NCBI GenBank assembly: GCA_964494475.1
Contig: CAZBRS010000007.1
Span: 53,966-117,965, forward strand
Source of the DNA: CAZBRS01 sp964494475
GTDB lineage: Bacteria > Myxococcota_A > UBA9042 > CAZBRS01
Reading direction: 5' to 3'
DNA: 64,000 nt
Of this stretch, positions 8,675 through 16,920 are shown one piece after another. The notes under the pieces were generated by a model. It did not search any database. It was not told the origin of the DNA and saw only the letters and a list, made by a program, of their open reading frames with translations. Numbering within the stretch: position 1 is the stretch's first letter; every line of letters starts with the position of its first letter. The translations under genes and the position numbers were made by a program.

Positions 8675-10096
8675 CTACCAACGGCCGCGACGAACCGCCA
8701 GGCCCAGCAGCGTCGCGCCCAGCAGCAGGGAGATGGAACTCGCCTGTCGCTCGTGCGCACGGGAGCGATCGGTAAGGGACGAAACGCCGCCCCAGGCGTT
8801 GACCTGCTCGCCCGTCTCGGCGTCGACCAGGCAATGCTCCGTGAGCACGCCGTCGTCCACGGAGTCGGCCCGCGCCGGCTCGAACACCACGTCGACGTCC
8901 ATGGTCTCGGGGGTGGCGCGCCCACGCCAACGGGTCAGCCACAGTCCTTCGGAGACCATGCGCGCCAGGGGAGCCGTCCACGAGGCTTCGGCCTCGAGCG
9001 TCGTCTCCTCGGCATCGACCAACGCGGCGCGCGCGGCCACGTCGTCGGCGGTCAGCACCTTCGCGAACTGCCTCACGAGAGCGGTATGGACGTCCCCGTA
9101 TTCGTCGCGAGCGGTCACGGAGCCCAGCGAAGCCGCCAGGTGGTCATCGTAGCGCGTTGCGAGGGGCTCGTCGGAGCACCCGCCTTCGCCCGCCGGGGCG
9201 ACGTGCAACTCGTCCCGGTGCGTCGAGAACCCCGCCACGGGCTCGAAGTTGCCGTGGCTGAAGTCGCCGGAGTACGGCACCCACTCGGTCCCGGCCACGA
9301 GGATCACGAAGTCGAGCGCCTCGCCCATCGAGAGGGTGGTCAGGCGCATGGGGTACGTGACGGGCACGAACTCGTCGAAGCCGCACAGGCGAAAGCGGAA
9401 GGTGGGCAAGGCCCGCGCCTCGCGTGCTTCGTTCCGGACCCGCGCGGCGAAGAAGGCCCAGCCGCGCTCGACATACGGCTCGACCCTCTCGACCAGGCCG
9501 TCGGGCGACGCATAGCCGTGGCTGGCGAGCCACGTGGCGAGAGCCTCCGCGCTCGCCGCCGTGAGCACCTCGTAGTCCACGGCGCCGATCGAACCGGTGG
9601 CGCGCACCCACACCGGATCCAGGGGCCAATCCGAGCGCGTCGCGGGATCGGCGACCGGCTCCGGCTCGGCGTCTCCCCCGGACGTGCCCGACCCGCCGCA
9701 CATCCCCCAGTGCCCTCCATCGTGCTCGATCAAACGCACGCGCTGGGTTTCGGTCCTGAGCACGGGGCGCGTGGCGGCGTCCACCTGCTCGAGCACGCCC
9801 TCGGAGTCCTCCGCGATCTCGGTCGGCACGCTGGGCAGCGGCAGGAGCCACGCCGCGCCCGCCACGGCGATCGAACCGGGCTGCACGTACGAGTCCCAGC
9901 ACCCGTCGTCGGTGGCCACGTACAACGCGCGCTGCAGGTTCGAGCTCAATCGCCCGTCGGCCACCACCTCGGCCTGGGTCTCGGCAGGTCCCACGTCGAC
10001 GACCTCGACGAACAGCCCCCCGTCGGCCCGGGCGGTCGAGGCGAACCCCAGGGAAGCGACCAGGAACACGCCGAGCGGCCAGGTCCCGCGCCTCAT
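8675..10096 (-). CDS. DUF2330-family secreted protein with C-terminal membrane anchor
   Basis: A 473-residue exported protein. It begins MRRGTWPLGVFLVASLGFASTARADGG, a typical signal peptide, and the mature protein starts with the DUF2330-like DGGLFVEV. Further DUF2330-like parts are AAWLLPLPSVPTE, the TGSIGAVDYEVL segment and FRFRLCGFDEFVPVTYPMRL. It ends with a hydrophobic segment (SSISLLLGATLLGLAV) and RRGRW, like other C-terminal anchor or sorting tails. The ATG at 10096 is preferred over upstream starts because it begins the signal peptide and has a GGGGGG ribosome site. The function of DUF2330 is unknown. A second paralogue is at 54876-56282. Confidence 0.85.
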   Translation of the reverse strand: MRRGTWPLGVFLVASLGFASTARADGGLFVEVVDVGPAETQAEVVADGRLSSNLQRALYVATDDGCWDSYVQPGSIAVAGAAWLLPLPSVPTEIAEDSEGVLEQVDAATRPVLRTETQRVRLIEHDGGHWGMCGGSGTSGGDAEPEPVADPATRSDWPLDPVWVRATGSIGAVDYEVLTAASAEALATWLASHGYASPDGLVERVEPYVERGWAFFAARVRNEAREARALPTFRFRLCGFDEFVPVTYPMRLTTLSMGEALDFVILVAGTEWVPYSGDFSHGNFEPVAGFSTHRDELHVAPAGEGGCSDEPLATRYDDHLAASLGSVTARDEYGDVHTALVRQFAKVLTADDVAARAALVDAEETTLEAEASWTAPLARMVSEGLWLTRWRGRATPETMDVDVVFEPARADSVDDGVLTEHCLVDAETGEQVNAWGGVSSLTDRSRAHERQASSISLLLGATLLGLAVRRGRW

Positions 10097-10133
10097 GATT
10101 CCCCCCGATTTACTCACTTGCGCGACTGATGGT

Positions 10134-10162
10134 ACCGTAGAGAGGATTTGCTGAGTAGTCAA
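10134..10162 (-). promoter_or_regulatory. Predicted promoter of the DUF2330 gene
   Basis: On the minus strand, TTGACT (10162-10157), a 17-bp spacer, then TACGGT (10139-10134), about 38 nt before the ATG at 10096. Spacing and the TACNNT -10 match other promoters in the window. Confidence 0.5.
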
Positions 10163-10224
10163 ATGGTGTCCAGGGCTCTGACCTGCCTGGCCCGCCCCGG
10201 GTCAATCATCCGCGTCGGTAGGGA

Positions 10225-10533
10225 CTAGAGAACCCCAGAGTCGTCGAGATCCTGCTCGCTCAACAGTCGATGCCCCTCGAAGACCGTGAGCACCTCGACG
10301 AGATCGGCTCGGACCCGGTAGACGATGCGATAGCCACGCTCGATCAACTCGCGCACGTCGGGGTTGGCGATCTCGGGGACGACGCGCCCGATGGCCGGAT
10401 GCTTCACGAGCACCCGCGCTCGGGCCAACAGCCGCTCGACCAGCGCCATGGCGGCCGCCGGGTTGTCGCGCGCGAGGTACTCCTCGATGGCGGCGAGCGC
10501 CTCGTACGCGCGCTCGGTGACGACGACCTTCAC
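10225..10533 (-). CDS. ParE/RelE-superfamily toxin
   Basis: A 102-residue protein of the ParE/RelE toxin fold. It has the usual N-terminal helix pair (YEALAAIEEYLARDNPAAA), then HPAIGRVVPEIANPDVRELIERGYRIVYRV, matching the ParE beta-strand core (GR.......RE....YRIVYRV). The GTG start overlaps the antitoxin stop by 4 nt (GTGA), the classical toxin-after-antitoxin arrangement. ParE toxins poison DNA gyrase and RelE toxins cleave mRNA; the FRVVYxx-like core here is closer to ParE, but the target is not proven. Confidence 0.88.
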   Translation of the reverse strand: MKVVVTERAYEALAAIEEYLARDNPAAAMALVERLLARARVLVKHPAIGRVVPEIANPDVRELIERGYRIVYRVRADLVEVLTVFEGHRLLSEQDLDDSGVL

Positions 10534-10823
10534 ACCCGGCCCCTCGCTTCGCGCCGCTCGGCGAGCCGCGCTTCGAGCTCGTAGAGGCTCAGGGTGCGCC
10601 CGGCGTCAGCGTCGGCCAGACCCGCCGCCACGTCGGCCAGGAAGCGCTCACGATCCTGCAGACGGTCGTACTCGGCCGGCGACAGCACCACGCCCGCCGG
10701 GTGGCCGTTCTGCGTGATGACGACCGGCTGACCGGTCAGCTTCGCGTGCTTCAACCACTGCGACGCGCGGGCCTTGAAGGCGCCGATGGGGACGATGTCC
10801 TCGGCGACCCGAATGGCGTTCAT
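10530..10823 (-). CDS. Phd/YefM-family antitoxin
   Basis: A 97-residue antitoxin. Its N-terminal half (IVPIGAFKARASQWLKHAKLTGQPVVITQNGHPAGVVL) is the Phd/YefM DNA-binding fold (IxxxxFKxxxSxxLxx....PVVIT.xGxPxAVL). The C-terminal tail is charged and presumably wraps the toxin. It is first in the operon, with the toxin gene overlapping its stop. An inverted repeat positioned exactly over its promoter (10852-10883) suggests autorepression, as known for Phd. Confidence 0.9.
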   Translation of the reverse strand: MNAIRVAEDIVPIGAFKARASQWLKHAKLTGQPVVITQNGHPAGVVLSPAEYDRLQDRERFLADVAAGLADADAGRTLSLYELEARLAERREARGRV

Positions 10824-10851
10824 TTCCGTTGGCCTCTACCAGGTGACGGAT

Positions 10852-10883
10852 TTGAATCTAGTCTGAATCGGGTCCAGATTCAA
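10852..10883 (-). promoter_or_regulatory. Toxin-antitoxin promoter with overlapping operator (inverted repeat)
   Basis: The inverted repeat TTGAATCT (10852-10859) / AGATTCAA (10876-10883) has 16 nt between its arms. On the minus strand the distal arm contains the -35 box TTGAAT (10883-10878), and the proximal arm contains most of the -10 box TAGATT (10860-10855), with a 17-bp spacer. A third related GAATC lies in the middle (10865-10869). A Phd-type antitoxin bound here would block RNA polymerase, so this is the predicted autoregulatory operator. Confidence 0.65.
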
Positions 10884-10892
10884 GTCGCAGGA

Positions 10893-11888
10893 CTAGAACC
10901 CGTACGCCTTCTTGAGGTCGACCAGCGTGCGGATGGGCACCTCGGGCGCGTGGCCCGCCGTTCCGAGCTCGATCATCTTGCGCTTCACGAGGCCGTAGAG
11001 GGCGTCGCGGGCGGGCTTCAGGTAGTCGCGCGGGTCGAACTTGTCGGGCTGCTCGGCGAAGACCTTGCGGATGGCGCCCGTGATGGCGATGCGGCCGTCG
11101 GAGTCGATGTTGACCTTGGCCACGCCCATCTTCGCGGCTTCCTGGATGCTGGCCATGGGCACGCCCATGGCGTTCGGCATCTTGCCGCCGTACTTGTTGA
11201 CGATCTCGACCAGCTCGGGCGGGATGCTCGACGAGCCGTGCATGACCAGGGGCACGCCCGGCAGGCGCGCGTGGACCTTCTCGACGATGTCGAGGGCCAG
11301 CTTGGGGGCCACCTTGAACTTGTAGGCGCCGTGGCTGGTGCCGATGGCGACCGCCAGGGCGTCGACGCCGGTGGCCTCGATGAAGCTGATGGCCTGATCG
11401 GGGTCGGTCAGGTGAATCTCGCCCGAGCCCACGCCATCCTCGATGCCGCCCAGGGTGCCGAGCTCGCCCTCGACCGACACGCCGAAGCGGTGCGCGTACT
11501 CGACCACCGACTTGGTGACCTCGACGTTCTCGGCGTAGGTGGTGGGCGTCTTGCCGTCCTCCTTCAGCGACCCGTCGATCATGACCGACGAGAAGCCGAT
11601 GGCGATGGCCTGCTTGCAGCTGTCGAGGTTGTTGCCGTGGTCGAGGTGGAACGACAGCGGGATCTCGGGGTTCTCTTCGGCGGCCGCGACCATGAGGTAC
11701 TTCAGGTACACGAGGTTCGAGTACTTGAGGGCCCCGCGGCTGGCCTGGATGATCACCGGAGACCGGGTCTCCTTGGCCGCCTGCATGATGGCCTGGATCT
11801 GCTCCATGTTGTTCACGTTGTACGCGCCGACGGCGTACTTGTGCTCCAGCGCGTGGTCCAGGAGCACCTTCATGGGGACGATGGGCAT
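10893..11888 (-). CDS. fba: Class II fructose-bisphosphate aldolase
   Basis: A 331-residue zinc-dependent aldolase that interconverts fructose-1,6-bisphosphate with glyceraldehyde-3-phosphate and dihydroxyacetone phosphate. Family motifs are in order: GAYNVNNMEQIQAIMQAA, SFHLDHGNNLDSC (zinc-binding His and catalytic Asp region), SSVMIDGSLK, VEGELGTLGGIEDG, AVAIGTSHGAYKF, VMHGSSSIP and KVNIDSDGR. The ATG at 11888 begins MPIVPMKVLLDHA and follows GGAGGAG. The open frame continues far upstream but is non-coding-like there. It is a stand-alone glycolytic/gluconeogenic gene here. Confidence 0.95.
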   Translation of the reverse strand: MPIVPMKVLLDHALEHKYAVGAYNVNNMEQIQAIMQAAKETRSPVIIQASRGALKYSNLVYLKYLMVAAAEENPEIPLSFHLDHGNNLDSCKQAIAIGFSSVMIDGSLKEDGKTPTTYAENVEVTKSVVEYAHRFGVSVEGELGTLGGIEDGVGSGEIHLTDPDQAISFIEATGVDALAVAIGTSHGAYKFKVAPKLALDIVEKVHARLPGVPLVMHGSSSIPPELVEIVNKYGGKMPNAMGVPMASIQEAAKMGVAKVNIDSDGRIAITGAIRKVFAEQPDKFDPRDYLKPARDALYGLVKRKMIELGTAGHAPEVPIRTLVDLKKAYGF

Positions 11889-11965
11889 GGTCTCCTCCAG
11901 GAGTTGGGGTCGTGTTCGTGCGCCAGGGCATACCGCAACCGAAGCCCGGTTACAAGCCTCGGTTC

Positions 11966-11989
11966 GTAGGGGCACGGCGTGCCGTGCCC
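11966..11989. repeat. GTAGGGGC-type palindromic intergenic repeat
   Basis: GTAGGGGC followed by a perfect 9-bp stem (GGGCACGGC, GT loop, GCCGTGCCC), placed directly after the stop of the lipoprotein gene at 11993 and before the aldolase gene. Two relatives occur at 22646-22670 and 39029-39052, so it is an interspersed element rather than a gene-specific terminator; no T-run follows. Confidence 0.7.
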
Positions 11990-11992
11990 AAC

Positions 11993-13816
11993 TCAGTACG
12001 TCATCACGGTGGTGGGCACGGTCGAGAAACGGAAGCCGATCGACAGCGCGTCCATGACCCCGTCGCCGTCGAGATCGATGTCCTGGTCGACCGCCGTGTC
12101 GAGCAGGTTCAGCACCTGCTGCTTGTCGATGGTGAAGTAGTTGTCGGGGATGGCCAGGATGGTCTCGGTCAGCGCGGCCTTGGGCACGGCGCCGCCGACC
12201 AGCCCCTCCATCGACAGGATCTGCCCGGTCTGGGTGTCGACCGCCACGTCGCCGCTGAAGCGCGCCCAGAGCAGCGTGAACTGCACGGCCGTGCCCGAGT
12301 CGAAGGGCAACACCAGCGGGAACACGGCGTCCTTGCCGCCGGCGCTGATGTGGCCGTCGACGATGGTGGCGTTGTCCAACTGCACCAGCGGTTGGCAGCC
12401 CGCCGAGAAGTTGTAGCCCGGCAACACGTAGGTGCAGTCGTCGGTGACCGGGCAGTCGGGGTCGCCGATCCAGGGCTCGGGCAGGCCGAAGAAGGTGTTG
12501 AGCGTGAAGGGCTGACCGTCGAAGGTGGGCGCCTGGAACTCGACGATGAAGGCCAGGTCGCCCTCCGCCAGGCCGTCGGAGAAGAGCGGATTGAGGAACA
12601 GCGACAGCAGCGCCAGGGCGTTGTCGACCCCCTCGGCGCACTTGCCGAGGGGCGCGCACGTGGCGGGATCTTCGTCGACGTCGAGGCCCGAGCCCACCTT
12701 GCCGTCGGCGCCCATCTGGATCATGAGCGACTTGTGCGCCTGGCCCGTGACCTCGTAGTGGCAGTCGGGGCAGGCCGACAGCACCTCGCCGCCCACGCAC
12801 ACGCCGTAGACGCAGGCGTCGACGTCGGTGCACGCGAGCCCGTCGTCGCAGGGCGCCTCGTTGAAGGCGTTGACGCAGCCCGCCTCGGGCAGGCACTCGT
12901 CGTCGGTGCAGAGGTTGCCGTCGTCGCACTCGGGCGCGTCGGTGCCCGTCACGCACACGCCGGCCACGCAGGCGTCGCCCAGGGTGCAGGCGTCGTGGTC
13001 GCTGCAGGGCCCGCTGGCCAGCGACTCGTGCGCGCAGCCCTCGGCCGTGCAGGCGTCGACGGTGCAGTCGTTGCCGTCGTCGCAGGCGGCCAGGTCGGGG
13101 CCGTACACGCAGCCCACAACCGAATCGCAGCCGTCGGCGGTGCAGGCGTCGCTGTCGTCGCAGTCGACGGGGGTGCCCGCGGTGCACACGGCGTCGACGC
13201 AGCGGTCGTTGTCGGTGCAGGCGTCGCCGTCGTCGCAGCCCACGTTCACGGGGTCGTGCGCACATCCCACGTCGGCCCGGCACTCGTCGAAGGTGCACGG
13301 GTTCTGGTCGTCGCACGGGCGGGGAGTGCCGAAGCAGCCCGCGGGCGATTCGCTGCACGTGTCGTCGACGGTGCAGGGGTCGCCGTCGTCGCAGGTGGCG
13401 CCGAAGTTCATCGACCAGTCGTCCAGGGTCTCGTTGGCCCGGCAGACGCGGCAGGGGTCGTCGGCCTTGGCCTGGTCGTCGGCGTAGCACGCGCCGTCGA
13501 TGGCGCAGAACCCGCCCTTGATGGCGTGCACGACGCCGTCGGTGGCGTTGCAGCCGTCCTCGGTGCAGTCGAGCCCGTCGTCGACCTCGACGGGGGTGCC
13601 AGCGCACGTGCCGTCGGCCCGGCAGGCGTCGGCGCCGGTGCAGGGATCGCCGTCGTCGCACGGATCGCCAGCCGCGCACGTGACGGGCACGTCGGCCTCG
13701 ACCTCGGCGGCCGTGTCGGCGGAATCGGGCACATCGGAGGCGGACTCGGAGCCGCCCCCCCCGCAAGCGACCAGGGAGAGCGCGAGCCAGGCGAGCAAGG
13801 GTGCGAGCGAGCGCAT
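11993..13816 (-). CDS. Cysteine-repeat lipoprotein
   Basis: A 607-residue secreted lipoprotein. The signal peptide MRSLAPLLAWLALSLVAC ends in a lipobox (SLVAC), followed by a Gly/Ser and acidic stalk (GGGGSESASDVPDSADTAAE). Residues ~45-342 hold about eleven repeats of the CDDGDPCTxxDxC / CDDxxACTxDGC type, a disulfide-rich extracellular module abundant in Myxococcota. Residues ~345-607 form a separate domain (HYEVTGQAHKSLMIQMGADG onward) of unknown function. The C-terminus mentions neither an anchor nor catalytic motifs. A GGAGG ribosome site precedes the ATG. A surface or periplasmic structural role is inferred. Confidence 0.85.
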   Translation of the reverse strand: MRSLAPLLAWLALSLVACGGGGSESASDVPDSADTAAEVEADVPVTCAAGDPCDDGDPCTGADACRADGTCAGTPVEVDDGLDCTEDGCNATDGVVHAIKGGFCAIDGACYADDQAKADDPCRVCRANETLDDWSMNFGATCDDGDPCTVDDTCSESPAGCFGTPRPCDDQNPCTFDECRADVGCAHDPVNVGCDDGDACTDNDRCVDAVCTAGTPVDCDDSDACTADGCDSVVGCVYGPDLAACDDGNDCTVDACTAEGCAHESLASGPCSDHDACTLGDACVAGVCVTGTDAPECDDGNLCTDDECLPEAGCVNAFNEAPCDDGLACTDVDACVYGVCVGGEVLSACPDCHYEVTGQAHKSLMIQMGADGKVGSGLDVDEDPATCAPLGKCAEGVDNALALLSLFLNPLFSDGLAEGDLAFIVEFQAPTFDGQPFTLNTFFGLPEPWIGDPDCPVTDDCTYVLPGYNFSAGCQPLVQLDNATIVDGHISAGGKDAVFPLVLPFDSGTAVQFTLLWARFSGDVAVDTQTGQILSMEGLVGGAVPKAALTETILAIPDNYFTIDKQQVLNLLDTAVDQDIDLDGDGVMDALSIGFRFSTVPTTVMTY

Positions 13817-13872
13817 GGGGCCTCCAGCGTTGCGGGGACCGCACCATGGTAGCGCGTTCGGCCGGGGGCCGC

Positions 13873-13926
13873 CAGTCCGCGAAGGCGGACTTCGTACTCC
13901 CCAGCCGCGACTTCAGTCGACGGCTG
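13873..13926 (-). repeat. Single copy of the AGCCGTCG...GCGGACT REP-like element
   Basis: Read on the minus strand, it starts AGCCGTCGACTGAAGTCGCG, then GCTGGGGAGTACGAAG, then the hairpin GTCCGCCTTCGCGGAC. The same unit occurs as an inverted pair at 25259-25397. It lies in the divergent gap between the lipoprotein gene and gtrA. Confidence 0.75.
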
Positions 13927-13928
13927 CC

Positions 13929-13957
13929 TTGAGCTTCCGCCCCCGTTCGGCTACCAT
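13929..13957 (+). promoter_or_regulatory. Predicted promoter of the GtrA-family gene
   Basis: TTGAGC (13929-13934), 17-bp spacer, TACCAT (13952-13957), 21 nt upstream of the TTG start. It begins just after the REP-like element. Confidence 0.45.
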
Positions 13958-13978
13958 GCGCCCGCGCGGGAGGGAACG

Positions 13979-14449
13979 TTGCGCCAATTCATCAAGCGAT
14001 ACGAACGCTTCCTCAAGTTCGCGGCGGTCGGCGGCAGCGGCATCGTCGTGAACCTGGGCTTCTACGCGCTGTTCACGCGGCTCTTGGGCCTCGGCGACGA
14101 CACCACCTCGCGCCTGGCGGCCTACGCCCTGTCGGTCGAGATCTCGATCGTCACGAACTTCCTGTTGAACGACGGCTGGACGTTCCGCGACCGCGTGGCC
14201 GCGTCGGCGCCGTTCGTGGCTCGCGCGCTGCGCTTCCACCTGGTGTGCCTGGTGGGCTTCGGCGTCAACTGGGGCACGTTCGCGCTCCTGAACCTGGCCT
14301 GGCCGGGGTTCGCCACACAGGCCGTGCCGGTGCTCTCCACGTTGCCCGGGCTGACGTTCGTGACGGGCGACTTCGTGTTCGCTGGGCTCGGCATCGCCCT
14401 GGCCACCGCCTGGAACTACCTCGGCAACGTCCGTTGGACGTGGGGTTAG
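13979..14449 (+). CDS. GtrA-family membrane protein
   Basis: A 156-residue protein with four membrane spans and the GtrA signature near the N-terminus (FLKFAAVGGSGIVVNLGFYAL) and at the C-terminus (ATAWNYLGNVRWTW, the conserved N-x-x-W end). GtrA proteins are implicated in moving lipid-linked sugars such as undecaprenyl-phosphate-glucose across the inner membrane for O-antigen or teichoic acid glycosylation. The start is a TTG after GGGAGGGAACG. No glycosyltransferase partner is adjacent. Confidence 0.88.
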   Translation: MRQFIKRYERFLKFAAVGGSGIVVNLGFYALFTRLLGLGDDTTSRLAAYALSVEISIVTNFLLNDGWTFRDRVAASAPFVARALRFHLVCLVGFGVNWGTFALLNLAWPGFATQAVPVLSTLPGLTFVTGDFVFAGLGIALATAWNYLGNVRWTWG

Positions 14450-14478
14450 CCCGCAGGCGCGCATTCTGGCGCATTCTC

Positions 14479-14507
14479 TTGCAGCGGCGGCCTCCCATCC
14501 TTATACT
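14479..14507 (+). promoter_or_regulatory. Predicted promoter of the VWA-type lipoprotein gene
   Basis: TTGCAG (14479-14484), 17-bp spacer, TATACT (14502-14507), 37 nt before the ATG at 14545. Confidence 0.5.
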
Positions 14508-14544
14508 GCGAAAGAATTGGCCTCTGTCTGTGGTGGAGTGTGCC

Positions 14545-16881
14545 ATGCGCATGCGCAACGCGCTCGCGACGCTGCTCGTCCCGTTCGCGCTCCTCGCTGC
14601 CTGCAACGATACGCCGGCCGAGAGCATTGACGACAAGCTCGAGTTGCTGGTCAAGGAGGTCCTGACCAGCGATTCGCGCATCAAGATCGACTTCCTGTGG
14701 GTGGTCGACAACTCGTCGTCGATGTGCCAGGAGCAGAACGCCCTGGCGCGCGACTTCAAGGTGTTCATCGATCAGCTCGAGACCTTCTCGAACATCGACT
14801 ACCGCCTGGCCGTCACGACCACCGACGTGCGCACCAAGGGCTTCAAGGGCGCGTTCCGCAACTCGCCAGCGACCGAGTACGGCCCGGCGTGCCAGTTGAA
14901 CGTCATCCGCGAGTGCACCGTCGACTCCCAGTGCGCCTACCTGAAGACCGACTACGGCCCCATGTGGGAGTGCTCGTGGGAGGGCTCGGCCCTGACCCTG
15001 ACGGTCAACGACAACGGCACCGTCAACTCGTCGTGCCACAAGGGCTGCGACGACAACCTCGACTGCACGTCGGCCTTCGGCGACACGTACGAGTGCTCGC
15101 TGAAGACCACGGGCGCCGTGGGCTGCCTCGAGCCCCCGCAAGTGCAGGGCTGCCCGGGCGACCTCAAGAAGGTGCTCTCGCCCACCGACTTCGAGGACTT
15201 CTACTGCATCGCCACGGTCGGCGCCGAGGGCACCTCGGCCAGCAACATCGAGGCCGGCCTCAAGGCCGGCTGGATGGCCCTCGAACGCCCCGAAGACATG
15301 TGCCGCTCCGAGAGCCCGAACACCTGCGATCTGTACGCCGGGCTCGCCATCGAGAACAAGCTGGCCTGGATCCCCACCGAGCTCGCCAAGGTCGAGAAGG
15401 CCATCGCCGCCAACCCCGACGCGGGCAAGCTGGCGCAGTACGAGGCCTACCAGGACTACCTGACCGACTGCCGCGACATGCTGAAGAAGTGCAGCTACTT
15501 CATCAGCCCGGCCGAGCCGAACTTCCTGCGCGACGACGCCTACCTCGTGGTGCTCTACGTCACCGACGAAGACGACTGCTCCGACCGCGACGACAACCCC
15601 CTGTCGCTGAACCAGACCAAGCTGTGCGCGTTCCAGACCGAGAACCTCATCCCCATCAAGGATCTGGTCAGCAGCTACCGCTCGCTGAAGAGCGATCCGG
15701 CCAAGGTCATCGTGGTCGGCATCGTGGGCGACGGCCTGACCGACGGCTCCGACTCGTGCCTCATGTCCGACGAGTGCATCTACGTGCGCACGCTCGACCA
15801 GTGCTCCTGCTACAAGGCGGGCGCCGACAAGAGCGCGTGCCCCGAGCTCCTGAAGGGCGCCCAGAACGTCGCGCCCCACGCCACCATGTGCAACGCACCC
15901 TGCGAGCTCGACCCCGACCCCGAGGCGCGCAAGACCGAATGGTGCCTGGCCGATCCGCCCACCGACTGGTGCGACGCGCGCACGGGCGAGCGCGCGGTCC
16001 AGAAGCCCGACACCTCGAACTGCTTCCTCCTCGAGGACATCCTGGCCGCCTACGACAAGAAGATCGCTCAGATCGAGGGCTGGGCCGAGATCAACCCCGA
16101 CGAGCTCGACACCACGCAAGAGCTGTGCGTGAACCTGCTCACCACCTTCCGCGACGAGCGCAGCGTGGTGCAGGCCGCGGCCGACAAGTGCGCCCCCAAG
16201 CTGGCCGAAGAGCTCGCGTACCGCCTGCAGTGCCTCGACGAATGCCTGGGCAAGGGCGAGTACAACCCGCTGCGCAAGTGCTCCAAGCTCAACATCCCCG
16301 AGCGCTCGGCGCCCGAGGCCATCGACTTCTGCCGCTGCTACGACCACGACGAAGCCGGCAAGCTGGTCAACGCCGACAAGGCCGAGTGCAAGGAGGCCTT
16401 CGCCGACGAGCCCACCTATCGCCTGGCCTGCAAGCGCGAGTGCTTCATCAGCTCGAAGATCGTGTCGGCGGTGCAACCTAAGACCGCGCCGCACGTCTGC
16501 TCGAGCGCCAACGGCGTGGCCGACTTCGGCTCGCGCTACGTCGACTTCATCAGCCGCTTCGGCCGCAACGGCATTTTGGCCAACATCTGCGCGGCTGGCG
16601 GCGTGGGGCGCTCGCTCGAGGAGATCGCCACGTCGATCCTGCCCATCATCTTCCGCGTGTGCATCCCCAAGGCGCCCGAAGACGCCGCGCACATGCGCGT
16701 CTTGCGCACCAGCATCGACGGCGACCAGAACGAGCTCACGCAGGGCAAGGAGTCCGACTACGAGCTGGTGCCCGACTCCCAGTGCCCGGGCACGGGCCAG
16801 GCCATCATCTTCCACCCGGTTCCGGCGCCCAGTGACAAGGTCGAGATCTACTTCAACGCCGCCACGAAGACCGCGGAATAG
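14545..16881 (+). CDS. VWA-type lipoprotein with MIDAS-like site
   Basis: A 778-residue exported protein. The signal peptide MRMRNALATLLVPFALLAAC gives a lipobox with Cys20. Soon after comes FLWVVDNSSSMCQEQ, with the D55-x-S57-x-S59 metal-ion-dependent adhesion site of von Willebrand factor A domains, and YRLAVTTTDVRTKGF continues that fold. More than 35 cysteines (for example CTVDSQCAYLKTDYG, CHKGCDDNLDC, CSCYKAGADKSAC) imply many disulfides, so the protein is likely on the cell surface. A later DDAYLVVLYVTDEDDCSDRDD segment continues the VWA core. The ATG at 14545 is chosen because it begins the signal peptide; an ATG two codons later is an alternative. An adhesion or protein-binding role is inferred. 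Confidence 0.8.
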   Translation: MRMRNALATLLVPFALLAACNDTPAESIDDKLELLVKEVLTSDSRIKIDFLWVVDNSSSMCQEQNALARDFKVFIDQLETFSNIDYRLAVTTTDVRTKGFKGAFRNSPATEYGPACQLNVIRECTVDSQCAYLKTDYGPMWECSWEGSALTLTVNDNGTVNSSCHKGCDDNLDCTSAFGDTYECSLKTTGAVGCLEPPQVQGCPGDLKKVLSPTDFEDFYCIATVGAEGTSASNIEAGLKAGWMALERPEDMCRSESPNTCDLYAGLAIENKLAWIPTELAKVEKAIAANPDAGKLAQYEAYQDYLTDCRDMLKKCSYFISPAEPNFLRDDAYLVVLYVTDEDDCSDRDDNPLSLNQTKLCAFQTENLIPIKDLVSSYRSLKSDPAKVIVVGIVGDGLTDGSDSCLMSDECIYVRTLDQCSCYKAGADKSACPELLKGAQNVAPHATMCNAPCELDPDPEARKTEWCLADPPTDWCDARTGERAVQKPDTSNCFLLEDILAAYDKKIAQIEGWAEINPDELDTTQELCVNLLTTFRDERSVVQAAADKCAPKLAEELAYRLQCLDECLGKGEYNPLRKCSKLNIPERSAPEAIDFCRCYDHDEAGKLVNADKAECKEAFADEPTYRLACKRECFISSKIVSAVQPKTAPHVCSSANGVADFGSRYVDFISRFGRNGILANICAAGGVGRSLEEIATSILPIIFRVCIPKAPEDAAHMRVLRTSIDGDQNELTQGKESDYELVPDSQCPGTGQAIIFHPVPAPSDKVEIYFNAATKTAE

Positions 16882-16920
16882 CTCCGCCCCTCCCCCGGTG
16901 GCGCGCTCCCCGACGAGGTT

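Noticed and set aside
11966..11989. Rho-independent terminator reading of the GTAGGGGC hairpins
   Set aside because: The stems are strong but no run of T follows on either strand, and the same sequence recurs elsewhere, so a repeat is the better explanation.
12790..13690. CRISPR-like repeats in the Cys-rich lipoprotein
   Set aside because: The regular spacing comes from CDDGDPCT-type protein repeats in an open frame. There are no identical direct repeats with variable spacers and no cas genes.
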